A stretch of 64,000 bases of DNA from Diploptera punctata (taxonomy: Eukaryota; Arthropoda; Insecta; Blattodea; Blaberidae): NCBI GenBank assembly GCA_030220185.1, contig JASPKZ010001241.1, positions 1,162,501 through 1,226,500 of the forward strand. The letters are read 5' to 3'. Below the pieces are notes generated by a model. It was not told where the DNA came from, did no database searches, and saw only the letters and a list, made by a program, of their open reading frames with translations. This document shows, one piece after another, positions 1-10,977 of this stretch. Made by a program: the position numbers and the translations under genes. Each line of letters opens with the position of its first letter. Within the stretch, counting starts at the first letter, position 1.

Positions 1-289
1 TTTAAGAGTGCAACCTTATTTTACCTTTTATTTCTTCGAAAACAGAGTGTCGCGTTCTGGATTTACGACAGGTAAAATAATATTAAATATGAAATTACAG
101 ACCAATGTGGAATATTTTTCGTTCTTTTCACGCCCAAAATAGAATTATGGTCAGTGCCATGAGTGATCGTTAGTCCATACTACCTAACTAGGACATTAAT
201 CAAGAAATTTAGTTAAGAAATGATACGTAGCATACGACAGCATGTTATGTACTATTAAGTACTATCAAATAAAATAAAAATTATCACTG
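1..289. other. AT-rich sequence without recognised feature
   Basis: No open frame of note, no tRNA-like box and no match to other repeats in the window was seen. It runs up to the left TSD of the first SINE. Confidence 0.5.
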
Positions 290-300
290 AAATATTTACC

Positions 301-649
301 GATTCCGATTGAGGGTCTTTCCACTTTTCAGCGGTTGCCCTTTTACCAGCCGGCTGCTGGCCCTTCACATCCACATGTGTCAATCACAGAGGTAGATGAT
401 CAACAGCCAGTGTAGGGGTGACATGTGGTTAGCATGTCGAGTCCCCCAGCCGTTATAGCTGGTTCCTCAACCTGGAGCCGCTACTTATTGTAGCTACCCA
501 ATTGCCTCACGATGCTGGGTGGGCACCGGTCCCATACTGGCGGAAATACCATGAGAAAATTTCTTCCCCCATGGAGACTCGAACCAGCGCAAGTCCCGTA
601 GCTTTGCGCCAAGGCTTCCTATCTTAACCGCTCGGCTACGGCGCGGGAC
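301..649 (-). mobile_element. SINE-A copy 1, full length with TSD
   Basis: A tRNA-derived SINE read on the minus strand. The head (about 649 down to 555) carries a box A like TAGCCGAGCGGTTAAG and a box B like GGTTCGAGTCT, the layout of a Leu/Ser-type tRNA. A roughly 270-bp unrelated body follows, ending in ATCGGAAT. The element is flanked by a perfect 11-bp direct repeat, aaatatttacc, at 290-300 and 650-660. That is the expected product of target-primed reverse transcription. It aligns along its whole length with the copy at 16168-16516. SINEs code for no protein and depend on a partner LINE. Confidence 0.88.
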
Positions 650-660
650 AAATATTTACC

Positions 661-1699
661 AAGAATGTTAAATAAATGCTAATGATATAATTCCTTATTC
701 TAAATAAAGGGGAAAAAAATGCTTCCTGAATATTTATAGATTGGTTGAAAATGTAACAGTAAAACAATAACCCAAAGTAAAAATGCTGTCACTATTTATT
801 AATGTATTAATATCAGTGTAAAATTCCACTAAATAAATCACATACGGTATACTCAAAGATCGTGTAAAACAGTTCGGATTATGGAACAATGCTTCCTTGA
901 AATATACATTTATTCAGACAATTTAACTAACCTCTCTTCACAGAAGGAGTTAAAAGATATCACAGGAAAGAGGTTGAAGTTCAAAGATTTCCCATTGTGA
1001 AATAGATTTGTAGGATTAGTTTATATATCGGAGATCGACATGATAATTACTGTTTACTTTACAATAATTGAAAAATATTTCTATAGCGTTGTGATAAAGT
1101 AATCTTAATAGATTATGTAGAAAAATAGAAATTCACAGAGTTTTATATCGAAGCTATAACATTGCGTTAAACATATATCAATGTTGACTCCCTAATTTGG
1201 TACGTGCGCTAATAGTTGAGAGAATCCATTCAATTGCTCACTTGAATCGGAAAATAAAATTTATATACCGTTTGGGAAAGCAAGATCAGAGAAGAGGGCA
1301 TTTCTTCCAAAGAATAAGAAAAATATATATGGTGAATTATTTTACAAAAGATTGGACAAAATATCTCTCTAAAATAATTGCGACGCACTCAGACTTAAAT
1401 GGGAATTTTGTCAGTATTGGCTGGATGTACTAACACGCTAAAATAACACGAAGTTCAAAATGACAAATCATCTGGAAATTTTTACGTAAAAGACGAATAT
1501 AAATAGCTGTACGGCAACTCTTTGAGAAGCACTTATGTAACGATAGTTGCTAATATGAAATTATGTTATATTAATAACCAATCAAAATGATATTCTTGAG
1601 AGGAGTTTATAATTAATGCTGCTAAAAAAACATTTCTTCCACTTACTTATGTTTTGCACTCTTTTAACTTTACTATCTAACCTCCCTTGGTTAACTCTT
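661..1699. other. Unassigned AT-rich interval
   Basis: Only short chance reading frames occur here (for example 1197-1433), with no recognisable domain. No repeat shared with the rest of the window was noticed. Confidence 0.45.
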
Positions 1700-2006
1700 G
1701 TTTTTTCGACCCCGACGCTATTAGGGCATCCGAGGGCTAGGGAGTCTTTCCTTTCTTCCATTTCTTCTTTCCTTTATTTTCTTTTCTTCTCCAGAAAAGC
1801 CTGACCAGAGGCTATAAGATGGCAGCCCCATCACTGGTCTTGCCTTCCTTTGGCCAGCAACCAATCGAAGGGACTATTATTATGCTTTCAAATCTTATAT
1901 GAGAATTTTCCGGAAGGATCAAACTATTTACGCTGGAGGGAAAATTTTCTATAGGATCGTAACAGGCCTTGGCCTAATACTTGGAAGGAAGAAGAAGAAG
2001 AAGAGA
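1700..2006 (+). mobile_element. Retroposon with LINE-like 3' tail and (AAG)n end
   Basis: The last ~75 bp (about 1930-2005: gagggaaaattttctatagg, then the aacaggccttggcctaatac segment and an (AAG)n tail) matches, in reverse complement, the 3' end of the LINE at 3387-4202. The upstream ~230 bp do not match that LINE. Either this is a non-autonomous element that shares its tail with a LINE, or it is another LINE 3' UTR from a related family. The left boundary is only approximate and no TSD was found. Confidence 0.5.
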
Positions 2007-2406
2007 AGTTTTTCTACCTCGTGTAGTCGTGCGAGTAATTATATTTAATGTAAGACATCTTATTATTTGTTTTAGGTTCCCATACTAATTCTGTAAAGCA
2101 GTTGTGACTTATTGCGTCATAATAATCTCGATGAACAATTGTCAACTGTGCTCGTCGTTTGTTTCGAGGTTATTGCATTCAAACGGGGCTGGTTTTGATG
2201 ACTTTTTCAGGGATTAAAAATCCAGAGTTTGGATTGCTTTCAGAAGGAAATAGAGACATTTACTTCATGCCATAGATTTTGGGCTCCTAAAAGAACATTT
2301 AGAGGCGTCGTGCAATATTTTCTCTCCCATATTTCAATTGCAATGATAATGACAGGAGACGTTAAATAGCGTCGATATATAAAATTATGTATTCCAACCT
2401 CACCGA

Positions 2407-2708
2407 CGAGAACGCCGTAGCGTAATTGGTAAAGGCAATATGCCACAAACCTGAAGGTCAAGGGTTCGAGGCCCGATGGAGTCAGGATTTTTAAACTAAC
2501 CTAAACCTTTTGGTAGCACCATGCCCCTGGGGTCGACTTAGTCTCTAATGGAAATGAGTACAAGACACGTCTTCTGACGATAAAGGCCATCATCATGCAG
2601 GGCTGACAACCCGGCTAACAACATGTGTTGATTGTCTAGAAAAATTGAGAACCTTAACCTCCTACAACCTTTAAGATCTCACATGGCCTGTAATGGGATT
2701 ACTTTACC
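2407..2708 (+). mobile_element. SINE-D copy 1 (diverged)
   Basis: A tRNA-like head near 2410-2480 contains ACGCCGTAGCGTAATTGG and GGGTTCGAGGCCC. The body includes TGGGGTCGACTTAGTCTCTA and ends in cctgtaatgggattacttta. It aligns with the inverted, better-preserved copy at 28132-28436, which has gggggtcgactcaacctcta and the same order of blocks. It is older than the 28-kb copy, judging by its many substitutions. No clear TSD was found. Confidence 0.7.
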
Positions 2709-3370
2709 TTACCTATCCGACATTTCATAATTACCTGCCTGTGAACTGGTGCAATTCTCATTATTACGTAATTACAACCTCTAGAAATAACTATATTAAC
2801 CCTTAATTGAAATTACATAGATGCAGGGTGCAGTTAATAGTGAGGAATTGAAGAGCAGAGCTCGAGTGAAACACATGCTCTTAGATTCTGTGCAGTAAAG
2901 TGTAGATTCTGTTTCCTAGATCCACTTATAAAAGTTACACTAGTGTAATGGAATGCTTTTGTATGTCAATATGAACTTGGTGGATTGTAGTTCTGTTTGC
3001 TGGAATACAACTCTGTTAGAAACCAACAGCAAACTTTGGCGTTGCACCGCACAAATCTGGCCACGAGATGAGGTTTTCAGCCGCTAAACGAGATACTAAC
3101 CACATGGGAGATGTGAACCAAACTGCGGTCAGGAACCCCGCGGTGTGACCTTTGTCTCTTGAGTTTTCCAGTTTTAAACAATAGCGATTATGAGGGCGAC
3201 TGCTTGTGAAGTTAGAGAGAGTTTCCTTGAATCTCGTTCCAGGATTCTATTATTATTATATTAAATTTTATAATTGCATACACGTGTTGTCCTCAGAATA
3301 AGTTCAAAACTCGGATAATATTCATCTTCTAGGGTAATCCACGTAAACTATTAAAAACGAAAAATATTTC
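2709..3370. other. Unassigned interval
   Basis: No coding, tRNA-like or repeat signal was recognised between SINE-D and the left TSD of the next LINE. Confidence 0.4.
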
Positions 3371-3386
3371 AAAGTCTGTAAAATAT

Positions 3387-4202
3387 CTTCTTATTCTTCT
3401 TCTTCCTTCCAAGTATTAGGCCAGGGCCTGTTACGATCCTATAGAAAATTTTCCCTCCATCGTTTCATAGGACGGCCCAGTGATCTTCATCCTCTTGGTA
3501 TATAATTATAAACAGCTTTGGGGATCCGATTTGAAGTCATTCTTTCAAGATGGTGTTTCCTATTTGGTTGGTACTGTTTAATATATTCCAAAATTGGCGT
3601 AGTCTTCAATTCTTTTAAGATATCGGTGTTCCTTTTCCGATCCCATCTGGTGTAACACGCTGTTCTGCGCATGAATCTCATTTCACAAGCCGTTATTATG
3701 CTTTCATGTTGTTTTTTTAGTCTCCATGCTTCACTACCATAGGTCAACACTGGTCTAGCCAAAGTGTTATATAAACGTAATCTGGTGTTTTTTTTGTACA
3801 AGGGATGGTTTCATAACTTCATTATTAATTCCTAAATTTTATTATAACTAGTAATTTTTTCAGGGATATCCTTTTCATCCCACATAGAGAGATAATATCC
3901 AAGATATTTAAATTGATTAGATATCTCTAAAATTTTATTCTGGAGACAGATTTTACTTTGTATGGGGTCCTTCCCATGAAATGCCATAATTTTAGATTTG
4001 TTAATTAAATTTGGCCCGTATTCTTTGTAAATTATAAATTGTTCGTTGCAAATCATTTTCGGAAAGTGCTAGAAGAGCTAAATCGTCTGCAAAAAGAATA
4101 GCATCGAGTTTGAGGTTCCTATTGATGGGTATATATCCTCGTTGTGTTTTCCTCCATTCATTTATTAATTTATTCATATATATATAATAAAAAGCACTGG
4201 TG
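3387..4202 (-). mobile_element. 5'-truncated LINE with 16-bp TSD
   Basis: A non-LTR retrotransposon copy lying on the minus strand, truncated inside the reverse transcriptase (RT) region. Its 3' end (low coordinates) carries an (AAG)n-type tail. It is bounded by a perfect 16-bp direct repeat, aaagtctgtaaaatat, at 3371-3386 and 4203-4218, so both ends are known exactly. Truncation at the 5' end plus a long TSD is the normal signature of target-primed reverse transcription. The tail is shared with the element at 1700-2006. Confidence 0.88.
3487..4195 (-). pseudogene. LINE reverse transcriptase, C-terminal part, broken
   Basis: On the minus strand the frame near 4195-4000 encodes the RT catalytic box ILFADDLALLALSE (FADD core). 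It then hits a stop near 4020. A second frame (4056-3832) carries the KSKIMAFHGKDP motif and FKYLGYYLS. A third (3801-3487) carries VLTYGSEAWRLKK and RRTACYTRWDRKRN, the post-RT domain common to RTE- and BovB-like LINEs. At least two frameshifts separate these pieces, so no functional enzyme could be made. The N-terminal endonuclease is absent because the copy is 5' truncated. Confidence 0.85.
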
Positions 4203-4412
4203 AAAGTCTGTAAAATATAGCCCTAAAATTAGACCTAATAACTGAATTCATTTTATAGATGGTTTTTAAATGAAACCATTCTACATCATTTGTCTTATTT
4301 CATATAATTTTGTAACATTTGTAGCTTCGTATTTTTAAGTTCACTCTGTGATCGCTTATTACCCAAATTATTCTGCTACTTACCAACTAATTGCATAATG
4401 TATTCACTTTTA

Positions 4413-4469
4413 TATTGTATTGTATTGTATTGTATTGTATTGTATTGTATTGTATTGTATTGTATTGTA
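4413..4469. repeat. (TATTG)n pentanucleotide tract
   Basis: About eleven perfect TATTG units. They adjoin the 3' end of the minus-strand SINE-C at 4470, so on that strand the tract is a (CAATA)n tail of the SINE. Confidence 0.9.
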
Positions 4470-4863
4470 AGCCTACGTTTTCTCTTTACAGAGATTTAGA
4501 CGCTCTCCCCCTACAGGGAAGAATTTGAACCATACTAATTTAGTTACACTTGTTTTCGATATAGATGTTATTTTGAGTGGAACGTGGTCAGCGTTCCGTC
4601 TCATACCGACATCTAGGAAACCAAGGTAGTACTAGGACGGGAAAATTCGGTAAATTTTGCTTAGAGGCCTTTTCATTCAGGCTTAAGGATATTTTACGAG
4701 CCTGAAAAATTTTCAGACTCGGGACCCACGGCTTAAAGTCCCTCCCGGAAGACCTACTCCTTGGATTTTTCCATCCTAAAAAATACATCGACCACGGCCG
4801 GGTTTGAACCCGCGACCCTCGGGACCACAGGCAAGGAGCTTAACCACTAGTCCACCGCAGCCG
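4470..4863 (-). mobile_element. SINE-C copy 1 with microsatellite tail
   Basis: A minus-strand tRNA-derived SINE. The head at about 4863-4790 contains GCGGTGGACTAGTGGTTAAG (box A region) and GGGTTCAAACCCGGCCG (box B). The body of about 310 bp matches the copies at 17869-18271 and 62591-62872. The 3' end runs into the (CAATA)n tract. The head resembles a tRNA in which the anticodon region has been lost to substitution, so I do not assign an amino acid. Confidence 0.82.
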
Positions 4864-5274
4864 ATAAATTTAAAATATACTAATCTCAGTGCCTCTTGCT
4901 GCATCAAGTACGGTACTTCACTAGTTTTTACATAATATTCTTCATAATAAAACTTCAGATAATGATAAATTAATATCAGAAAACAATTGTATCCCGGTAA
5001 TCAGAAAATGTTTAACAATACGTTTTCAATAAAATCGTATTCTCACGTATTTTGTATTAACTAGCTAATACCCGGCATGCACTGCTACGCTTAAATTAAT
5101 TAATTGTGTTTAGCTGAATGAGTAAAAAGAAAAATAGTTACACGTTTATATCGTAATTATTTTTAGATACTCTGTGCTGATTACCCGATGATGCCCGGGA
5201 ACCTGTTTATTTCGATCTTTTTTGGTATCAATGAACTGAAAGACAAAAAGGGTTATTTTGAGTTATCCGTAATA

Positions 5275-5875
5275 GTATATTATGATGCGAGCTTGGAAAG
5301 TAGTTTTTACAGAATCGAGGAGAATGTTTAAAAACCGAGCGATAACGAGGTTTTTAATTTCCGAGATTCTGTAAAACACTTCACAAACGTGCGTTAACAT
5401 TATTTTTTGCAAAATGGTGTTTTCAAAATAATAAGTAATAGTAAAATGATAACATCTTTGTTGGATATATTTGCGTTCATTATAAAAAATTGACTAACGT
5501 TAACATTGTGGGCAATGTTTATTAGTTGAAACAACAGGAGACCGTGATACCAATTTAGTAATAAAATAATGACAAGTACGTATTTATTTTTTTATATTGT
5601 TTCAAATAAAGTTCAGTTCATTTAAAGTGCAGTGATTTGTTTCGTATTATGTATATTAACACTATCTTTTGGATATTTTTTGTATACATTGTATGTAGTA
5701 GCCTATACACAGAGGACAGTGGTTTTACTTCCCACACACGTGTTTATAATATGTAATATTGCACTACAGTTATTTAGGTTGGCAACCCCGAAATGTAGGA
5801 AGTTCAGCTTTCAATCATGATCGTCATTTGTTTAAATACTACAAAACGCACTATCGCAAAAAAGAGAAATACATG
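5275..5875 (+). repeat. Repeat D, copy 1
   Basis: A ~600-bp non-coding block that aligns collinearly with 56474-57060 (shared stretches include tttccgagattc and gcgttcattataaa). Here it lies inside a Helitron; there it lies inside repeat V. It therefore moves or was copied independently of both hosts. No terminal inverted repeat or clear TSD was found. Its 62-residue reading frame at 5632-5820 is not conserved in the second copy and is probably not coding. Confidence 0.7.
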
Positions 5876-6130
5876 CTATTGCATACTTTTTTATAGAATG
5901 TTTTGAGATTTTTAATTCTGGGTACATTAATTTGGTGTATTTGTTACGGTTAAGGCAGAGTAAGCCATTTAATCGTCCAAAAGCTAATTTTTAGTGCATT
6001 AATGAATTTTATTTTAGCTTCGGCCCTATAGTTTTTTTATTCAATGCCCCAGGTTGTCATTTCGACATTTCTGGTGTTCTATCCTGGCATTGGCGTAATT
6101 GTGTAACCCACTTCTGATTGGGAATTATCT

Positions 6131-6261
6131 TTTCTGACATTTTTCTTATAGGCGAGCAAAAACCTTGAAAACATCATCGAGGGAACTTTTCCAACAGGAG
6201 ATCGAACCCGGTCCCGCTGCTTGACAAAGCAACACGCTATCTCCAGACCACAGCGGTGGAC
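6131..6261 (-). mobile_element. SINE-B head fragment
   Basis: Minus-strand head of the tRNA-Asp-like SINE. It has the anticodon-loop region CTTTGTCAAGC in place of the usual CTTGTCACGC, and box B reads GGTTCGATCTCC. It stops shortly after the head, so the body is missing. Several substitutions mark it as an old copy. Confidence 0.75.
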
Positions 6262-6754
6262 CCAGCCCCATAGTACGTTCGATTATATGTTATATACCTT
6301 AACTAAAAATAACTCTAAATGATGGCAAAAACTCCTTTAAAATCAGTGAAGTACGTTTTTAATCCAACCGACTCACAGACACTCATTTTTATATATAAGA
6401 TTTCAAAAAAGTGTGTTATATAATTATTTTATAAAGTATTTATATTAGTATTAAATTATACTGCTATCGTATTTGTTATAAAAGGATCGCTTGTCTTTTC
6501 TAAACGCTGCACAAGCATCTCCGCTTAGCTTTTATGTTTCGTTGATGTGAAATACATTTGCGTATTAAGATGGCGTACGTTGTATAGAACCTGTACGTGT
6601 CGTGTGAAAAAATTATTAAACAAAGTTTGCAATAATTGTCATAGTTGTTTAAGCGTGTGTACAGTGTTTTAGTAATGTATTACGCGTGTTTTGATGTGTA
6701 TGGAATGCACACAGAAGCTGGGGTTGTCTTGAATTCTGCACATGGTTTGTAGAT

Positions 6755-7330
6755 TTGTGTTGTGTTATACTTACTTACTCACAGGTACTATCGAACCCGT
6801 AGGTTAATGGCCGCGAGGACATAAGCTCTCCATACACCCCTATCCTGAGCTAATGCTTTCCAATCATTCCCTGTATAATCTACTTCCCTCAAATCATAGT
6901 TAATGTTATTCTCCCACCTCATTCTTGGTCTACCAACTGGGCGTTTTCCCTCTGGCTTTCCTACAAGAAGCTTCCATGCACGTCTTTCATTCCCCATACG
7001 TGCAACATGTCCTGCCCATCGCAGTCTACGAGACTTAACTGTTCTTATTATATCTGGCTTCCTATAAAGACCATGTAGTTCGTTGTTATGTAGTCTTCTC
7101 CATTCACCTGTCTGTTCATCTCTCTTTGGTTCAAAAATTTCCTAAGTACTTTATTCTCAAATACTTGTAATCTCCTTTCCTCCCTTAAAGTAAGAGTCCA
7201 TGTTTCGCACCCATATAATATAACTGGTAGAATAATAGTTTTATATATTTCCAGTTTAACGTTTTTTTGAAAGAGTCTCTGCAATGCATAATAGCATGCA
7301 TTTCCAGATGTGTTGAGGTATTTATAAGTA
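6755..7330 (-). pseudogene. LINE-S 3' end, copy 1
   Basis: Minus-strand C-terminal region of a LINE. The piece at 7284-7048 has KLEIYKTIILPVILYGCETW followed by ENKVLRKF. The piece at 6997-6788 has RPVGRPRMRW and a WRAYVLAAINL end. The two parts are in different frames, so the copy is dead. It ends at 6770-6755 with the family's AGTAAGTAAG-type tail after GGTTCGATAGTACC. Six copies of this 3' terminus occur in the window (also 17210-17822, 29668-29832, 36345-36735, 38850-39440 and 43610-44100), truncated to different lengths. This best preserved copy shows the domain most clearly. Confidence 0.85.
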
Positions 7331-7503
7331 TATTTCTAAACGTTTAGAAATTGATGTTATCAATAAATATCTCTATTTTAACCTTAGTTAGACCTTCACA
7401 TTAAAGGTACCTTGGCTCAAGGTTCCAATAGGGGTCGGAGATTTTAAAAACATTACCCGGATTATATCATATTTTACTTTCACCTATTAACTTTTATTCA
7501 ACA

Positions 7504-7650
7504 TTAGCTAACACCCGGCGTATTCTGCTACGTCTAATGAAATCAATGCTTTTTATGTCTAGTTGAACAAGTGAAAGGGAAAAAATATATTTATATCGTT
7601 ATTTTATCCTCTAATACGCTTGGTTCCGTGATTAATATTTCTACTATCCG
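7504..7650 (-). mobile_element. Helitron 3' terminus
   Basis: The minus strand ends in GCCGGGTGTTAGCTAA at 7504, followed by T. This resembles the 3' ends at 5061 (GCCGGGTATTAGCTAG) and 63715. The body cannot be followed to a convincing 5' TC end, so the right limit given is arbitrary. Confidence 0.45.
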
Positions 7651-7904
7651 TACATAATCCTCTTCAATATCCTATTATGCATGAATATTTAATAACTAAT
7701 TAAAATACTAATTAATCTATTTATTCAAATTAATCCAACAATATGCAGTCATATTCCCATTTTCACAGCTTATTATTTTGTTCTAGCTTTAAACCAACTT
7801 CTCTCTATCATACCTCTCTGTTCAAAATTTAAATGTCCCTACTTTTGTATTCATTTCAAGGTCATTAATCTCCTCTCTCAAAAAACCCTCTTTGTATTCT
7901 TTAA

Positions 7905-8876
7905 AACATAACGGTTTACCGTCTGATCTTATATAATTATTTTAAATTTACTTCATTTGGCTGCTAGTGTGATCAAATTATATAAACTAGTGTATCATGC
8001 GCGATCTGCTACCAAAAATTGCACCGCTCGTGCTGGATCATGCCAAGGTTGTTGATAATTACATAGATTTTGTTCAAATTTACATATCTTTCTTCAATAA
8101 ATTGTTAAGCATGTAACATATTGTAAGCTATGCGGATTATAATCGTGGCAGTTTCAAGGAAAGAGGAAATCATATTCGCTTGAGAAAGCTTTGGAACTTT
8201 ATACTCATGTCTGACATGACTAGCTACTGAATCAATAGGCAGAAGTTAACTAAAAGTAGATATCTCATATTTAATAAGAGTAAAAAACAGTCAGATATAA
8301 CATTCAAATAATAAAAGTTAATTAGTTTAACATTTAAAAATAAATTAAGAAAAGAATCAATACTCTTATCGATCATCTAAACAAGACAATAATAATGAAT
8401 CATACGCACACTCAATTCATTCACACCAGTCCCGCCAAGGGCTAGGGTACAAGGTCCTTGTGGCCCTACCCTGGCCTAAAGGACCAATAAACAAAACAAG
8501 CTCCTCCGAGCTGTATCGACTTGACTCTTTGGTTAATAAACAGATGATGAACTCGATCTTAGTAAGCGCAGCTTATTTGAGGGTTCACTAGGAGAGGGGA
8601 GGATGCGCGATAGAACACGGCGCATAAAGAAAGGGGGGTATGTAGGAGAGAATTTGGCACTGTTTAATAAGATCACAGAATAAATGGAGACGCGATGACG
8701 TATAGGTTGCGCAGTATGACGTAATGCACTTATCGAAAACTTGATTTCGGTAAAAAACATAACGGTTTACCGTCTGTATTGTTTAAAACATAACGGTGTA
8801 CCGTCTGATCTTATCTAATTATTTTAAATTTACTTCATTTGGCTGCTAGTGTGATCAAATGATATAAACTAGTTTT
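7905..8876. repeat. Two ~92-bp direct repeats 878 bp apart
   Basis: The segment at 7905-7996 recurs at 8783-8876 with few differences (shared aaaacataacgg, accgtctgatctta and tcatttggctgctagtgtga). A third partial start, aacataacggtttaccgtct, lies at 8758-8777. The sequence between is unique here and somewhat less AT-rich at 8420-8720. No coding region, tRNA primer site or polypurine tract was seen, so the repeats do not look like LTRs. A local duplication, or a solo insertion with a very long duplicated flank, is possible. Confidence 0.65.
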
Positions 8877-9099
8877 ATTTTTTACAATGACAGCTCATTC
8901 CTCCACCAAACCATTACTTGTTTGGAGTTTTTAATTATCCCACACTTTCTGATTCAAATAATTTAATAATCACTTATTGCAACCCATTCTTATTTATATG
9001 AGTTTCTTCTTCCGTTGCCACATTCTCATCTGAATATTCCAGTATTTCAAATCTATTAGCAATTTGATCTGGAATTCTTGCCCCAGTTATTCAGTCCTC

Positions 9100-9560
9100 A
9101 AGTAATTTACTTCAAAACATTCAAAATCATCTTCAAGCTTTTCTTTCTCTCACAAGAAATTACCATTATCTGATTTTCACTCTGGTCAGATGATGATACG
9201 TATTTGTCTGTTCTTCTAACTGATCTAACATTGATGATTCTACTGTGCCAGCGTTTGTCCGTTAATATATGATCTATCTGGTTTTCGAGTTCCACCATCT
9301 GGAGACGTCCAGGTGTATTTATGAATATCCTTATTCTGGAATGTTGTGCTCTTATTAATAAGTATGTTTAATGTGGCAAAGGAGAGTAATGTAAGCTCGG
9401 TGTCCTTAGTATTTTTATGAACAATGAATTGACCTATTGTTGGCCTGAATACATCTGCCCGTATATTTTATATATAATATCCCAAGACAGTATTCATATG
9501 ATATCATGAAAGACTATCATATATCCGTTCTAGTTCTTCATAGAATTCATCTTTGTCATC
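9100..9560 (-). pseudogene. LINE apurinic-type endonuclease (EEP) fragment
   Basis: Minus-strand translation gives DEFYEELERIYDSL, then TVLGYY (cf. the LGDFN box), DVFRPTIGQ, then KYTWTSPDGG. In another frame it gives ENQIDHILTDKRWHSRI and NVRSVRRTD. This is the C-terminal half of the endonuclease/exonuclease/phosphatase domain of RTE-like LINEs; the QIDHIL segment is the family hallmark. The expected D-x-N and SDH catalytic boxes are mutated and the frame breaks, so it is inactive. Confidence 0.8.
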
Positions 9561-9594
9561 CTTGTCTTATGTGTGACTATGTACAGCATTTGAA

Positions 9595-9805
9595 AAAAAA
9601 TGATGGCGCAAATTTTGATGATGGAAAGTTAGAGATTTGAAGAGCGATTCACATCAGTATACGTTGTTACATGTTCTGCCTCGTGAATATAAAGCGGACG
9701 GCGTAAGTCTCTTTCATGCAGCATTCGTATCGTTCGCTTCAGTGGATCAGTCGGTAAGATACTCTTTTTTCAACGACGCGGGCTCTCGTTCGATTCTGGT
9801 CAGGT
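9595..9805 (+). repeat. tRNA-tailed repeat, copy 1
   Basis: A ~210-bp block shared with 44455-44685. Both end in a tRNA-like segment (cttcagtggatcagtcggta, then GTTCGATTCTGGTCAGG here). It precedes the Penelope-like pair directly. In the second copy the sequence after the tRNA-like part differs, which is consistent with the Penelope pair having inserted just downstream. Confidence 0.65.
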
Positions 9806-9879
9806 ATATACTTTTTTGTTTATTTTTTATTATTTCACTCACCTCATACTTTATAAATCATAGCAGACCCTGGGTTTCT

Positions 9880-10960
9880 TCACGTAATTTGTGACATTGT
9901 CAATGCTGCGTCACGTTCACAACTGACGTCCAACGGCCTTCTATCCTGCAGACTGACCTCCGCGCCATCTGGTGGCCGACCGAAGAATTTCCAAATCAGT
10001 CCTCTTTCTTTATAACCGGGTATTTCAAAATTCATAGTTGTATTTTCATTCTTGCATATGTAAATTTTTTCCCAAATTGTGAGTTCCTTCGGTTTTTCCA
10101 ATTGTTTAAGTAATTTTGTTTTGGTTACTATTCTATGTTTTTCTGACCAGGCATGTGCAGCTATTGCAGATTTTTCGGTTTCTCCATTTTTAACATTTCT
10201 GAGGTGTTCTTTTAATCTTGTATTTAGATTCCTTTTTGTTTTTCCTATGTATATCTTTTCACAAATCTTTACAATTAATTTGATCAAATTCCCGATTTTT
10301 TACAGTCTTCAATTTTTTCATTTTTGTTGGTTTTTATTAAATTACCTAAGCTGCAATCATTTTTCGGTGCTAATTTAATGTTGAATTTGTTGAAAATTTT
10401 TTGAAACTTGTCAAATACGAAAGGATGGTATGTGAACTTCTTGAATTTTTTGCCTATATTTTATCTGTCTGAAGAGTACTTTCATTGATGACTTTTTGTT
10501 CTTTGAATTTATTTATTTTCTTGTGTATCATTTTCTTTTGAAAACCATTATCCTTAGCAATTTGTATGATGTGTTCTTTCTCTTTATTGTAATTTTCTTT
10601 GCTCATGGGGACATTCACAAGTCTGTGTGTTAAACTATTAAATACTGCCTGTTTGTGTGAAAAATGGTTAAATCCAGTAGCTTTTATATAATTGTCGATG
10701 TGAGTTTCTTTTCTGTAGATTCCAAATTCTATTTTCTTTTTTTCTTCATTCCTAATCAATTTAAGGTCTAAAAATGGTATTTCATGATTATTTTCTATTT
10801 CCACTGTAAATTTGATTGTTTTATTTTGAATATTTAACAGTTTAATGGCATCTTCTAATTGTTTCTCTTTTACTATTGCTATGATATCATCTACGTATCT
10901 TCTCCAAAATTTAAACATCAAAGGATGTGCTTTAGTTACATGACATTCAAAATTCACCAT
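9880..10960 (-). pseudogene. Penelope-like RT/GIY-YIG protein, left arm
   Basis: The minus-strand frame 10960-10454 encodes 168 residues. They hold the RT catalytic box WRRYVDDIIAIV (YVDD), the IPFLDLKLIRN motif and the YRKETHIDNYI motif typical of Penelope-like RTs. A frameshift near 10450 breaks it. The frame 10287-9880 then carries KIYIGKTKRNLNTRLKEH of the GIY-YIG endonuclease. Another frameshift near 10270-10285 separates the GI(Y) start from this part. The N-terminal RT region is missing, so the product would be inactive. The left arm is intact where the right arm is broken (near 10540), showing the two decayed independently after duplication. Confidence 0.87.
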
Positions 10961-10977
10961 TCTTAGCAGACATGTTT

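Larger units (their letters stand above)
5061..6400 (-). mobile_element. Non-autonomous Helitron
   Basis: Read on the minus strand it begins TCTTATATATAAAAATGAGT at 6400 and ends in CTAG at 5061. It sits between A and T (target AT), which is the Helitron pattern of a 5' TC and a 3' CTRR. Near the 3' end it shares the gagttatccgtaa / tatcaatgaa segment with the opposite-strand Helitron at 24246-25138, supporting a common family. It has no rolling-circle replicase or helicase frame. It carries repeat D (5275-5875) and a SINE-B fragment (6131-6261) as passengers. Confidence 0.62.

Noticed and set aside
7905..8876. LTR retrotransposon
   Set aside because: No TG...CA ends, no primer-binding site, no gag/pol frame between the repeats.
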